A stretch of 64,000 nt of DNA from Druceiella hillmani (taxonomy: Eukaryota > Arthropoda > Insecta > Lepidoptera > Hepialidae), in contig JAYKKI010000087.1 in NCBI GenBank assembly GCA_039881145.1, positions 7,078,001 through 7,142,000 of the forward strand, given 5' to 3'. Shown here one piece after another: positions 21,982-34,408 of the stretch; position 1 is the stretch's first letter; each line of letters begins with the position of its first letter. Under the pieces are notes generated by a model that worked only from the letters and a program-made list of their open reading frames with translations, was not told the DNA's origin and ran no database searches. The translations under genes were made by a program, and so were the position numbers.

Positions 21982-23916
21982 GACATTTTATTTCCTCCCA
22001 AGAAGTTTTTGTTATAAGACAAGAAAGAAGATTCCCCTAAAGTCTCTTCAATTACGAATTTGAGGGCGATTGTCCCCAAAAAAATTGAGTGTTTTCACAT
22101 TCCCCAGAAATATTCAACGTCCAGTGTAATAAGAGGCCATGATCCTGTGAAAATATATTTTAAGGAAAAATACATGTAAATAATAAATAAAAATCCATAT
22201 CCACCTGGATGTCAAAATCTTAAATAATTTATTGCCTTTAAGAGGCTAATGTTTTTAATAAATCTGATAGATGGCGCTATACGTAATTTAATTCAGTCTA
22301 TCGAAATCTGTTTATATTCTGTTTTTTTCTCTTGAACTATTAATTAGATTATAATAGCTCATGCGAATATTGTTGCGGGTAAAAGCTGTTATAGTATTAG
22401 AGGTTACCTTTTTTGTTACTGAGGATTTATTTTTACAGGTACATTTAACTTACGTATTAGTTCGTTGTTAACGCATTGTTTATTTTATACCTGTTATTAG
22501 TGTAATTGTTGTTGATATTGCGTCTGTTTTATTTTCTATTAAATATCAAAAAAGTGGTGAAAAATATTTTAGATTTTATTGCTGATAATTATGGCAGCTA
22601 TTATAAGGAAATGAATAAATAATATCAGGCACTTTCTTGTTTTAAATACTTATTTTTAAATGAGCATAATGCAATAAAAATCGCGATCTTCGCTTACGTG
22701 AACGCCTTTGTTATGATCGATAGTCTTGCTTACACTTTTTATTTGTTATATGATTGGACAATGTAATTGTAATATCAAAATTTAAAGACAATCTTTTTCT
22801 CCAAAATTATTGCAATTTTATTAATATTTTATTCCATAAGAAATGAACCCAAACTATGCATATAGAAATAATTGGCAAATACTTTTATATATAATATCCT
22901 TGTCTGGGGAGGCTACTTAAGAGTAATAGCGGATAAAATATAACGACGGCTAAACTTTAGTTATTAAAATAATATCTATCTATAATGAAGTCCCTTATAG
23001 GATTGGGAGTCCGGATTCAATTTATTTGTGACGAAATCTTCATGTCGTATTTTCACTATATTTTTATAGAGAAAGAAAAACAAAACATTTTACTTAGGTG
23101 AGAAATAAGTTTTAAATTTTAAATACATTTATGATAAATTAGCTGAAGATAAAATAATTATTATAAACACATATCATTATACATTAATTCTAAGTTAACA
23201 TTTAGGAGAGCCAATAATCTAAAGTATGCCGATTAATGAAGTGAATAATGGTACAAAAAAAGCTTAGTTTTGCTATATTTATTTATAACGATATTTCTCC
23301 GCATACAATTCATAAATATTTTATTTGACACAAGAATTTAGAAATTGGAGATTGAATCTCTTGCACGTTTGTTTCCATGAACTCAAATACTCTTCCATTA
23401 TTTTATGATGAACAAAATAATACGTCATGAATGACAAGTGCCTAAATGCCCACTTATAACTATCGGCAACAATTTGCTCGTCAAGTAAATATACTCTTTT
23501 TACCCTAAATGTTTCATTAGAATGGCATTTACTAGGGTCATTATTTTAACTAGATGAACTCAGAGAGAAGGAATGTTTGTGCATTCCGCTTACAGAAAAT
23601 TATCTGTCTTTTGAACTTAATATATTTGAGTTTCTCCTCAAACTTTGGAATCTTCTGACTAAAGTGTACAGCAGGTTTTTCCTAAATATATGTAATATAT
23701 AACATGTAGTAAGTATAGGAAATCTGTTATCTGGCCAAAACTGATTCCTTGTTAGAAGAACTGCTTACAGGAGGAAGTTTAGTATGTAACAACAATTATA
23801 AGTATGTAAAATATCGCAGTGTGCATAAATATGTAACATAGCGACCCATTATAGCACATATGACAATTATTGTATCATAACGGCTTACGACTTGCTCGAT
23901 CATTTAAACGTCAATA
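21982..23916. other. Intergenic stretch, no gene seen
   Basis: 1.9 kb of AT-rich sequence with no recognisable element. A GATAGATGGCGCTATACG word lies near 22266 but no transposon ends were identified. Confidence 0.4.
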
Positions 23917-24338
23917 AATTTAATAAATGTAACGCAGTGTCATCGATTAATCACGATATAATTTTAATCACTGCGCCCGAGAAGTTCTCGAAAACAGTTT
24001 ATAATTAACTTTATTCTGGCCACAAGCAAACAAACTGCGAGTTAGTGCATATTTCATTAATCATGGTGATGTCTTCCAAATTCCTTATTGGAATGGACAA
24101 CTTGTAACATGGAAGTTTCGTCGTTATGAATAATTACCGCCCTATGCCCGGTAGCACTTTAACTCGTTGATTTATTTTCATCATCGTTCGCCAACTGTCA
24201 ACTCGGTGATGAGATTTTAGTCTGTTTGAATTGACTCTAGAGATGAAACTTTTGCAATAAAATATTTGTCAAGTAGTTGTCTTGATCATTTAAATTGAAA
24301 AGGGGAAGCTATTTTATTCATTGTATTTACGAACAAAG
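23917..24338 (+). repeat. Unnamed dispersed repeat, copy 2
   Basis: Counterpart of 18941-19345, same orientation, 5 kb away. Blocks include ATCGATTAATCAC, TTTATTCTGGCCACAAGCAA, TTTCATTAATCATGGTGATG, TGGACAACTTGTAACATGGA, TATGCCCGGTAGCACTTTAA, CATCATCGTTCGCCAACTGT and AACTCGGTGATGAGATTTTA. Confidence 0.8.
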
Positions 24339-24348
24339 ATGGGAATAT

Positions 24349-24373
24349 GGATAGGCGTATTTTACGCCTATCC
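24349..24373. repeat. Hairpin, 11-bp arms
   Basis: GGATAGGCGTA (24349-24359), TTT, TACGCCTATCC (24363-24373), just past the end of repeat copy 2. Confidence 0.9.
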
Positions 24374-26226
24374 TATCCTCATATTACTAAAAAAAAGAAT
24401 TACTGGAAATGGTTTAATATATCGCAGGGTGATTTTCGGTAGGTTTTGTTAAAATAAATGTGCTTTTTGAATAATCATATTTAAATCATTCCTAATTAAT
24501 TTCTCTAAAATATGGTTCCTGTAATATTTTGTGCACCAAAAACCAATATGTTCTATAATTTTTTTTTATTGCTGAATCCACAATATACTATATTTAAAAA
24601 AAGAAATATCTTTTAATATTTGCAAAAAAATGTTTTCAATGATAAATTTCCTTACTGAATAAAAATTTACTGCCAAATTACTAAAACATCACAGAGTCAT
24701 TTCCCGCGGGGCTTCTAAAATATGAATGCGCTTTTTTATTAATAATTTTGCAACAAATACGAATATTAATTCCTAAAATGAGAATTATTTTCCACAGATA
24801 TAATGACGATCAAACGTTTTTTTATTTTTTTTATCAAAAACAATTTGTAATCAATCTGTTTTCAAAGTCGGGAGTAGATTATCTTTGACAAAGAGAAAAA
24901 TCTCTCACTATATTTACAAAAGTATTATTCCAATGAAAATTTTCTTCTGAAAAAGAATTCACTCGCCTGTTATAAATTATCGCAGAGTGATCTGTGTCTT
25001 CTCAAATATGAACGCGTTTTCTATTAATCTATTTATAAAATTCCGAACTTAATTTACTAAGAACGTGAATTAAATTCCACAAATATTATAAGGGTCTTCT
25101 GACCCTTACTTTTTTAATTGCTTCCATGCTTCCATTGGTACAATGATTATCGTAACTGTGATGCAAAATTTAAATTTTTTGCCATTCTGTAAAAATTAAT
25201 CTAATCTACAGAACATTATGCGCAAATTGTTTCAAGGTTGTCAACTTAGATGACTTTACGTATGGCCCACTCTGGTATTATGATCGCCCATTTAATATAC
25301 CAAGTGAATGTTAAGTTGAAGTCTGTATAGTTAAACTATAGCATGTCTCATTATGTGGTAACTTTTGCAATAAATATCTTTATTATATTAATAATATTGA
25401 TAAACATGCTGACCAACTTCACCGGTGTTTAATTCATTTTTTAAGTTTAACCTAACCAGTTAGTCTTTCACAAGCAAAAGCCGAGCTTCTAGATAATCGT
25501 ATTGCCGAGCAGAATTCACGTTTTCATTTGTAATGTGAAATAGACAATTTATATAACGCTCATCTCGTTACAATCTCTGAAATTTGTCAAGTGAACGTTT
25601 ACTTTCATACTTATAGGCTCTTGCTTTTTTAGAAAAATATCGCCTCTTTCTTGCAATGGTTATCATGTTAATATATTCCTACCTATACCTATACGTACTT
25701 TCTTTTATCTTACCTACTAAAATTGCTGTTTGGGATGAATGTTTTACATTAAAATACTAGTTTTTACTCATTTTTCTCCTTACGCTGCTATATGGAAAGA
25801 AGGCTCCACAATGTGAACCAAAAATTTAAAAAAGACATGAACACAAAGTGCTTGTGGTAAATTCATAAACTTATTTATTCGGTGGCATTTTCATTCATGG
25901 GAAATAAGATTTAAAATAAGATACCTTTTTTGTACTATACTCGTTGCAATTTATTCTACATTTTTGTATGTCGCCTTGAAAAGGTATTTAATATTGAAAA
26001 CTTGTGTAGTTAAATTAAATTTGATTAAATTTGCCAATCAGTTTTTTTGCAGATTTATTCAACAAAAAATGGTAATGTAATTTTATTTACTTGAAAACAT
26101 TATCGTAACCTTAAAACTACGAGTATTCGTTAAAAGCAAAGTAATAGGAGGTAATAATAATCTCTTCAACAATGAATAAAAGAAATATGTTTGTTTTGAA
26201 CAATAAAATGTATACTTTCATGTAAC
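24374..26226. other. Intergenic stretch, no gene seen
   Basis: AT-rich, no frame above 60 residues, no element recognised. Confidence 0.45.
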
Positions 26227-26231
26227 ATATT

Positions 26232-26290
<59 letters not shown>
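26227..26290. repeat. TA microsatellite
   Basis: About 60 bases of TA with one ATACATA interruption, ending ATACACAC. A minus-strand frame running over it (26231-26536) is not supported as a gene. Confidence 0.95.
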
Positions 26291-26291
<1 letters not shown>

Positions 26292-27972
26292 AAAATTAAT
26301 TTTCTTTTGTTGTTATTATAAATACAAAAGATATCAGTGAAGAACTGTATTTTACCGTCTATTTTAAAACTTATGAAAACAAAAAGAAGCGACGAGAAAC
26401 GAAAAGGAAATTCTAAAGAAACGTGAAGCCATTTTAAGGAAACGTGACCAAGACAACAAAAGGTCGCTTGAAGATGTTCTGCGGGATAAGTTGTTAGTAT
26501 TAGTTTGTTTTTAAGAAAACAAAATACACTCATCAAAAGTTCCTTTTAGTTGTCATTCGTATTTCTGCTATAGACCTATTTACCACATTGTTTTAGCAAT
26601 TTGGGCCAATTTCGACATCATCTGTATAATTTCTATTTGCTGTAACTGCAAGAACCACAAAGTGCTAAAGACACTTTCAAGTTTTTTTTCGCGAAAGTTT
26701 TTTTAGTCGTAAATAAATTATTGATCTAATAATAGATTTATCAATACCAATTTAATCATTAAACATTCTATAAAAAAACTTAAAATGTTATTATCTTTTT
26801 CAGTTCACTATCGGTATTGGTCAATGACAGTAACTTTAATGATCTGCAATAATTTATACAGTAGCCTACCTAAAAAATAACTCTCACTATTATGCTTTTC
26901 CATACGTACAGATAAAAATTTTAAATGTTTATAATATTAATTTTCCGACAAACTTTGCTACTTATTGTTTTCTCAAATTCTAAAATGGAAACTAGGCTGT
27001 TCGGGGTAAAAAATATTTCATCTACGAGCCAAGATACTGAATCTGTAATAATACACTTAAGAAATATCACTTTATAGCGTTATCCTATATGTCCACCTAT
27101 GCGCCTGCATTTCACCAATATGCCTACGTTTTACAAACATATATAAATTCTTTGTGACGAAAGTTTTGAATAAACTGTACTTATGAAAAAATATTTCTAA
27201 CAGACGTCAAAAAAAAAGGAAGTTACCAATTTAAGTGTATTTTTCGTGAAAGTTACTTCATGTTAACTATGTTGCCTGATTCTTTTTCTCTCGTTTGGAA
27301 GGTTAATCCTATAAAAAATTGTTTACAGTTTGATTATAAAAATTTCACTACAACATTCAATTCCTCAATATTGAACAGCACAGGTGCAGCGATCAATTTG
27401 AGATGATGTAGGTCTAATTACAATCAAATACGATATATATTTCATATAAAAAAATTAACGTTTACTTGAATCCAGCTCTGGGTTATAAGTCATATGCAGA
27501 ATATTTCAGGACAATATTAATAATCTACATAAAAGTGACTAAAAGAAAAGAAATCATCAAACATTTCAAGGAATTTTGCTAATTTTTTCTGTTATATTCG
27601 TAATTATTTAAATATAATTTAAAATTATTTATCGTTTTGGTGTTTCCACATATTCAATGCTTGGAATAAATTTAAAAATTGAACTTGTGGATTTTAAGAA
27701 ATAAAATAATAAATAAAACAAAAAATAATTGGCGGTCAACGCTACAGAGTCAAAAGTAAAGCTCCTCCTCTGCTATTTTAGGAAAATAGGAAAGTTATGT
27801 AGTAATTTTAAAAATATCATAACGATTTTCAATCATAATTTCAGTAAACCAACATTTAACTTTATTTCTGTAGACGGAGATGAGGAAACTGATATTTGAT
27901 GCTTACTATATTCCTGGCGCTAGCAAACTTTTGTACTGAATCGATAAATATTTTGTAATGGGAAAATTAAAT
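26291..27972. other. Intergenic stretch, no gene seen
   Basis: AT-rich, no recognised motif. The 70-residue non-repeat part of the minus-strand frame ending at 26536 has no known domain. Confidence 0.4.
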
Positions 27973-27976
27973 TGAT

Positions 27977-28010
27977 ACTAGCGTGACCCGTGCGAAGTCT
28001 TCGCATTATT
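27977..28010 (-). mobile_element. Helitron 3' terminus, minus strand
   Basis: Minus-strand reading gives GCGAAGACTTCGC (a hairpin), ACGGGTCACG and then CTAGT at 27977-27981, the layout of a Helitron 3' end and similar to the 21.9 kb terminus. Sequence from here to about 28400 would be the element body on the minus strand, but I could not recognise its 5' end or any coding part. Confidence 0.6.
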
Positions 28011-30026
28011 TATTCCATTATGAAGCTCAGGTGACAGATCAAACGAATATTTTACTAAAATAGACATATAGAGGCGCAAGTATCAAAAGCATTGAGCTAA
28101 AGCGCCACTTTATTTATGCGTGAGTGGATTTGAAATTAAACAAAAATTTTACCGACCGTCAATCATATTGACGTTGAGCTGTTTTGTGTATATAATTTTA
28201 ATAATTAATTCATTTGCAAAAACAATAGCAATAATAAATTTTTTAGTTGTGGATGCCGGTAGAGCAACCAATTATCTATAAAATGATATATAATATATGT
28301 GGATTAGTTGTGAGGTTTTTTCTAAAAAGGGAGAGTAATATCTTAACCTTAGCGTATTAATATATATGAGATATTGCTTTTAGTTGGAAGAAAATTAATA
28401 AAATTAAACAAGTTCAAAATGTTCCCATGAAGGAATTGACGTTACGGTATTGATAAATATTTAAACTTTCTTTCAATTCATTCAGTCACATCAAGAAAAA
28501 TAATATTTTTTGTTCCGCATTTTAGAGAAAAATTTTGACCTGTCGTTATCAAATATTTCTACGAATTGCATAACTGCGAAAAATCGAGGAAAATATTTTA
28601 ATCGTAAAATTATAATATTTTTTATTATGGAAGCATTTACAAATGTATTAATCGTTAGCTTCTATAAAATTAAACACTTTTACTTTAAACATTCTCTCGT
28701 TGTTGTCAATTATGTCTTATTTTTTATACAACCTGATCACTTTCTCATATTTATTTTAAACATACGTAAGAGATTCAGTTTATCAAAAAATATTTCGATT
28801 ATATGATGAAACAAATTACTATTGCACTTTCGTATATTTTGCTCTCATATTATAATCCAGGGTGACATATTACTTTCTACTTTTTATTTGTGAAATTTGG
28901 AAAAAATTCAATTAAAAAGTTAGCTTTGCTCAAATCTTCATTTAAATAGATTTCTGAACCCTTGTAAATAAGTAAAGGCGGAAGGAAAGTGATACGGCGA
29001 CCATTTATTGAAATACCTCATCCTTCATCTACGCCACATTTCATTTCTCTCCTAAGTTGAAAATGTGACACCTCTTCAAACTTAATTAACAGGTTGTGGT
29101 TATTGTTCAACAGTTTCTCAAATTACGTTTCCCGATATGATAACTTTCATTATAAGAAACAAATTTTCAAATCACTAGCTTATTGTTTAACAAGAAATAT
29201 TTACGCTACATGAATACTGAGACTACTTCGGATTTATATTAAAAGAAATATCACTGCGTGTGATATATGTGTTATTTCCCTTTTTTAATTATATTATTTA
29301 CGCAACAAATAGTAAACTTACTTAATGTAACATTTCCATTAAGTATCGTATATTTATTATATAAGGCAATAGTGATTTGTTAATAAAGATGATATATGTT
29401 CTTCTATCTTTATATGAATTATATGAATATTTCTTCGAAATCTAAATTTGGTCGGGTCATGTATTTATTACTTTTATCATATTACTGATAAGTTTTTTAC
29501 AACTAAGTAGTGTAATGTAACTTTTCACGTAAATAATAAACACAAATTACAAAATAATTGTCACACTACGAGTTACCGTCGCATGCCGATCTTTCTTGAT
29601 GTAAACGCGTTATAAAAGTGACATTTGTTAACCTTAAACTGACAGTGAGAGATATGATCTTTATTCTTTTGGTAAATATCGATTACACTAGCCAACAAAA
29701 AGCAGTCTTTCCATGGAATAGAGGGCCTGATATTTGTTTAATATCCAATAATGTAACCTAAACAATTGTTGATTCTCCATTGCATACAAAATTAGACTTT
29801 TGAGAGTAAAGATTCTGAAACTTTCCAATACTTAAATATTTTTGTGCCAAGTTATCCGAGGCCGAAGGTAAATCCATTATTTTTTCCGATATTTTTATTC
29901 ACCGGACTAAATATAAACAATAACCACCAGTCATAAATTTTCGTAGCTACCCAATATTTACTAAAAGCAAGGTTGCAGTAATCTCAAGTCAGTGATTCAT
30001 GGGACCGCGGAATTGAGAATTACAAG
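28011..30026. other. Intergenic stretch, no gene seen
   Basis: Possibly Helitron body in the first 400 bases. A 98-residue plus frame (28510-28806) is Phe/Ile-rich without motifs and treated as chance. Confidence 0.4.
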
Positions 30027-30054
30027 GAGCTTATTTCATAGTAGAAATAAGCTC
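30027..30054. repeat. Hairpin, 11-bp arms
   Basis: GAGCTTATTTC (30027-30037), ATAGTA, GAAATAAGCTC (30044-30054). Confidence 0.9.
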
Positions 30055-30155
30055 TCCGTACTTCCCTGTTACACCTGGGTATGTAATGTGATAATTTTAA
30101 ATTCGTGAGTGGAAATGTTCTTTAAAGTGCATATATCACATGCTTACTTCGGTCA

Positions 30156-30198
30156 TTTTAAAGATAACATGTGCGGGGCACCCATGTTATCTTTAAAA
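30156..30198. repeat. Hairpin, 16-bp perfect arms with GC-rich loop
   Basis: TTTTAAAGATAACATG (30156-30171), loop TGCGGGGCACC, CATGTTATCTTTAAAA (30183-30198). The perfectly matched arms around a GC-rich loop are unusual here; it could be a folded RNA element or the remnant of a foldback insertion. Confidence 0.92.
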
Positions 30199-30615
30199 AG
30201 GAAGGTTTTTAGGAAAAGCAAAGTGAATGTTTTCACCAAGATGTGATAAATTTTGAATGCTTTTATCAATTACAATACAATATGTGTATGTTGGGAGATA
30301 AAACGAGACATGTAATCACAGAACAAACATTTGCTTCTAAACTCTTTTTATACGTTCTGTCATGAAATTTTGTCTATTATTTTTTTTTTCAATAAAAGCG
30401 AAAATAACTTTTTTTGTGAAAATATAAATATAATATATATACTACGTGAATTAAAGCTTTTATAATTTTGAATAAAAAGATCATATATTAAAATCTTGTT
30501 TAGGTAGTGGTCTTGTGATAGTAAGATCTAAAAATTATTATAAAATATTTGATAGAACAATATTTTTAAAAAAAATTTAATATAACTTAATATAACATTG
30601 ACTTAGTCTGTTAGA
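30199..30615. other. Intergenic stretch, no gene seen
   Basis: AT-rich, poly-T/poly-A runs only. Confidence 0.4.
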
Positions 30616-30870
30616 TTAATCGCTCGACGCGTTTTTTAAATAAAATGAAGTGTGGTGAAATTACTACTTTTCCTGTAATAATGATTGTACAATATTTGTA
30701 AGAGATTTTTACTAAAACTAAAGGGTAAATAAATATTTTTTTTTTCAGATAAATCGCTCAACGCGTTTTTCACATAAAATTAAGTGTGGTGAATATATTA
30801 CTGTTTTTGCAACGTCAACTGCACTAATTTAGGGAGTCGTTTTTGACAAAAGTAAACGGTAAATAATTTT
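30616..30870. repeat. Tandem repeat, two 134-bp units
   Basis: AATCGCTCGACGCGTTTTTT then AAATAAAATGAAGTGTGGTG at 30618 recurs as AATCGCTCAACGCGTTTTTC then ACATAAAATTAAGTGTGGTG at 30752, and both units end with an AGGGAGTCGTTTTTGAC / AAGAGATTTTTACTAAAAC-like block and GGTAAATAA. Diverged but collinear. Confidence 0.8.
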
Positions 30871-32284
30871 GTTCCAAAAATAAGTGCGAAAAACATATTT
30901 TTGCGCATATTTTCATATATGAAAAATCTATCTAAGTATAAAAAATCTATTTAGTTATGAAAAATAAAATTTAAATTCCTTATAAGTAATCTTTTTAGTT
31001 TTTTTTAAACTAAAAAGGTTTGTAACAATTTTAAAAATACTTTCTAATTTTTAATTTGCCCTTTCGAAAGTTCGCATATAAATATTTTTAATTTCAGCCA
31101 TTGGGACCTTTCCAGGTTTAAAGCCCAGGTTCAAAATTAAAATTGACTATGGTTATCACTTTTTCATGTTTATAAAATGGGATATTCGGGGCGACTGAAA
31201 TACTTTCAGCATTAGGCTGCCATTAAACTTAGCTATTATAGTTTTTATAATTTTTATACAATTTTTAATTTTTCGGAAATGTCATTTTTGGAAGGTCAGA
31301 GTAACTTTTTAATTTTTTTCTCATGAGTACATTACTAAATACTTTACACAACAAAAAAAATGGGGAATATCTAGCTAGATGAAAATGGCACCACGAATCG
31401 AATGCCTCTTATACAGGGTAAAATTGGTTGGTTAGAGGTATAAAAAAAACTTGTTTATTATTCATGCTGGTCATTATATGTGTCAATGTAAACGGTTAAC
31501 GTTAAGAACATATATGGAAATACTTAACGGTTTCTGACAAAATTAGTGTCAAAGTTAACAATCAAAATTTACTATATTTTAAAGAAACACGCTTCAAATT
31601 CATACAGTTCCACTTAAAGAATAATCTGTGTGAACAATGAACACATTTCTGCATGAGTATACACAAAGAATAATGACGTTCCATTTTTTGTTACCATCAA
31701 GGCATTTTGGGAGAGGTTTCATTAAACTTTTGAAGGTAAAATCAAAACACCAGCTTAATACATTTTCATTTATGCGAAATTGTTATCGTATCCATCACTA
31801 TTCCACCTGAAATGAAATGTTAATTGTGCCAAATCGTACATTGTTTTAATGATGCCGCGTAACGCTTGATGGGCCCATTCTGTAGGGGGTAATGTTGGAA
31901 ACGAGTATATTGAGAACGGATTAATAGGCAGAAAAAAAATTTGAATCCGGCTCTTATAATAATTCAACAACAATTTTTCTATTGTATGTATAAAGATATA
32001 AAACTTTTAAAGATAGTACCGATATATAACAGCCGCACGACATACAACAGTCAAACTTAATAAATATTTGTTTAATCTGTATTATCATATTCAACAATGT
32101 GACCTTGCTAATACTTAATTGGCTTACTTTTCAAAACAACATTAAGTAAAATGTTCTGTATATAAGAAAAATCTATTTAAGTGAATGCTTGCAGATCTCC
32201 TTAAGTTTAATACGTTCTTCAAAATCTGGTATTTGAAACTGTTTTATATAGCCACGTATATGCTCAAGTTCAGTGCACTTCAGT
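30871..32284. other. Intergenic stretch, no gene seen
   Basis: A 67-residue minus-strand frame at 31770-31973 contains PPTEWAHQALRGIIKTMYDL but no family I can name. Otherwise nothing. Confidence 0.35.
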
Positions 32285-32970
32285 TTTCATGCTAAGCGAA
32301 CTGCCGTCACCAATCTTAATGTTTTTTTTAAATTGTGTTGCTAGAGAGTTATATGATGGACTATACGTAGTTGTGAGGTATCTTGATATTAAGAAAGTTT
32401 TTGAAGAAGTTGACTATGATATTTTCCAAGTATAATCATAGCAGGCTGATATAACTTCTACTGTAGCAACATTTTGCATCAGTTACTTTTGGGATGGAAA
32501 GCGATAAATGCATATATTGCTTAGATTTAGAAATTTCAAATTAAAGCCGTGTATTACTTAATCTGATGTTAGTCATGTTGTAATATAGTACCTTTTTTAT
32601 TTCTTGTCATGACTAGTGATCTATCTCCCCGTTGCTAGCACAGTGCGTTACCTTCTACCTGCCGATGATCTGGATATCTTCTCGGGGTCAAAAAGTAATC
32701 TAAGTATGGGCTATTTCGAAATGATGTCCATTTGGTAGTTCAATGCAATCTGACCAAGAAGCTATAATTTAGAATGAGAAAGTATGCAATAATGACGCAT
32801 TCCCGTCAACGTGTACCCTTGATGCAGAATTATGAATTACATTTAGTGGGGCCAGAAAAGGTATCGTCCATGAGGGACCTCATTGTAATTACTGGTAACC
32901 GTCTAACTTTTACGATCATATTAATGAAACCTGTTAGAAGCCTTCTATATATGTATATATATATGTTTTG
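32285..32970 (+). pseudogene. Jockey-type LINE reverse transcriptase fossil
   Basis: Pieces in several frames line up with one RT. 32285: FHAKRTAVTNL, corresponding to the QHGF-GRST-TNL block. 32367-32428: VVVRYLDIKKVFEEVDYDIF, the motif A region (D-KAFD-VDH) with the catalytic Asp at YLD. About 32590-32620: a VPFLFLVM stretch, like the LGP-LF-IND block. 32655-32700: LPADDLDIFSGSKSN, motif C with ADD. 32774-32968: MRKYAIMTHSRQRVPL, then RVSSMRDLIVITGNRLTF, matching the KC-VM-FSR and V-RDLGV--D--L-F blocks that close Jockey/CR1-type RTs. Multiple stops and frameshifts make it dead. No endonuclease domain or poly-A tail was found. Confidence 0.75.
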
Positions 32971-33740
32971 TTCTAAAATATTCCCACGAATTTCATAACA
33001 ATGGGTGTATTGTGACTTTGTTCAAATAATTAGCTATTATTATCTTTAAAACCAATGCAGTCATCTTGTCTCCACATGAAGCACCTTATATACTTAAGTT
33101 GAAGAAAGTATTAATATTTCGTACCTGCTTATCTTTTTAAAATAAATTATTTAAACGACGATCCTCATTTCATTTATTCAGATTTTATAACGGGCGCTGT
33201 TTGATATAATTGTAATAATTTTCATTAGGATTTTATGGAATTCCTTTTTATTTTTTTAAATGATATTATAATTATATTGGTAACACTTGGGTCTTGGGTT
33301 TGGTAACGCTTTATTCTCCTAACTGTTACATGAGAGGGCGGAGTCACAGTTCATTTTATCTGCCTAGAGCGTGCACGAATATTCTGCAATGTTTGCCAGT
33401 TTTTACACACTTATGTTAATAAATGAGGTATTGCGAGAGGCGCCAAATCTTATATTTTTTGTGCTTCATTGATGGCAGTTGGAATGCAATTATGAAGTTG
33501 TTTGGTAGTTAAGGTTTAATAATTAGTTTTAAGTTTGATTTTAATTGATATGTGTTTTTTTCTCTTTTATGAATTATTATTTATGTCATTATGCATTCCA
33601 TGAATTGTACTTTTAGTGTTTGCGCGTATCATGCGCTTGGAACAACCAATAAAATGAACGTGGTTTTTTTTGAGAAATAAATTAACAAATTTATTAATAA
33701 ATAACGAACAGCAGTTTACGTACTTTCAAATATCTATATG
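32971..33740. other. Intergenic stretch, no gene seen
   Basis: AT-rich with a GC-richer patch at 33330-33450; no recognised element. Confidence 0.4.
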
Positions 33741-33949
33741 TCTGTGTGTGTATGCGTGCATATGTGTGTGCGTGCGTACGTGCATGCGAGCGTGCGTCCG
33801 TGCGTTCGGGCATGCGTGCGTGTAGGCGTGCGTGCGTGCGTGCGTGAATGCGTGCACATGTGCATGTCTTTGTGCGTGTGTGTTAGCAAGTACGTGCGTG
33901 CATATGTGCAGGAGTACGTGTGAGCATGTGTGTGTGCGTCATGTGTGTA
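33741..33949. repeat. TGTG / TGCG simple repeat
   Basis: About 210 bases of TGTGTG, TGCGTGCG and TGCATGCG words, the complementary sense of the tract at 6.25-6.68 kb. Cys/Val or Thr/His-rich open frames on it are artefacts. Confidence 0.95.
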
Positions 33950-34320
33950 AATGGACGACAAAGGAATGAACATTAGAAAATGTCTTAATACTATTATTCT
34001 AAAAGTAAATGGGTATGGAACGCCAGATTGTGGTTGGACTATGAATAACATGATCAAGTTATAAAAATGTTACCCTAGGAGGTTTCATGAATAAATCCTT
34101 TCCCAGAACTTTAGTATATAAACTAACGGAAAATATATACAACTTATAATGTAGTATATAGGATACCTTGGTATCCACAGATCTTTGGGTTGTTTTAAGT
34201 GACGAGGAAAGAAGAGTACGGAAGCATAATTACAAGTTTTGTTGTAGTTACATCAACAAAGTTTTTTTTAATTTGTTTAAACGAGAAACTACTATCATAG
34301 ACATTGCTAAAAATTGTAAA
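33950..34320. other. Intergenic stretch, no gene seen
   Basis: Nothing recognised. Confidence 0.4.
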
Positions 34321-34408
34321 TATTATTAATCACTGTGTTGTTATTGTTATATGTCACTAAAATACTCGCTATATTATTAATAACTGTGTTGTTATTGTTA
34401 TATATCAC
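34321..34408. repeat. 51-bp spaced direct duplication
   Basis: TATTATTAATCACTGTGTTG with TTATTGTTATATGTCAC (34321) recurs at 34372 with few changes. Confidence 0.85.

Noticed and set aside
33734..34057. 107-residue minus-strand frame rich in His, Thr and Arg
   Set aside because: Mostly translation of the TGTG/TGCG simple repeat.
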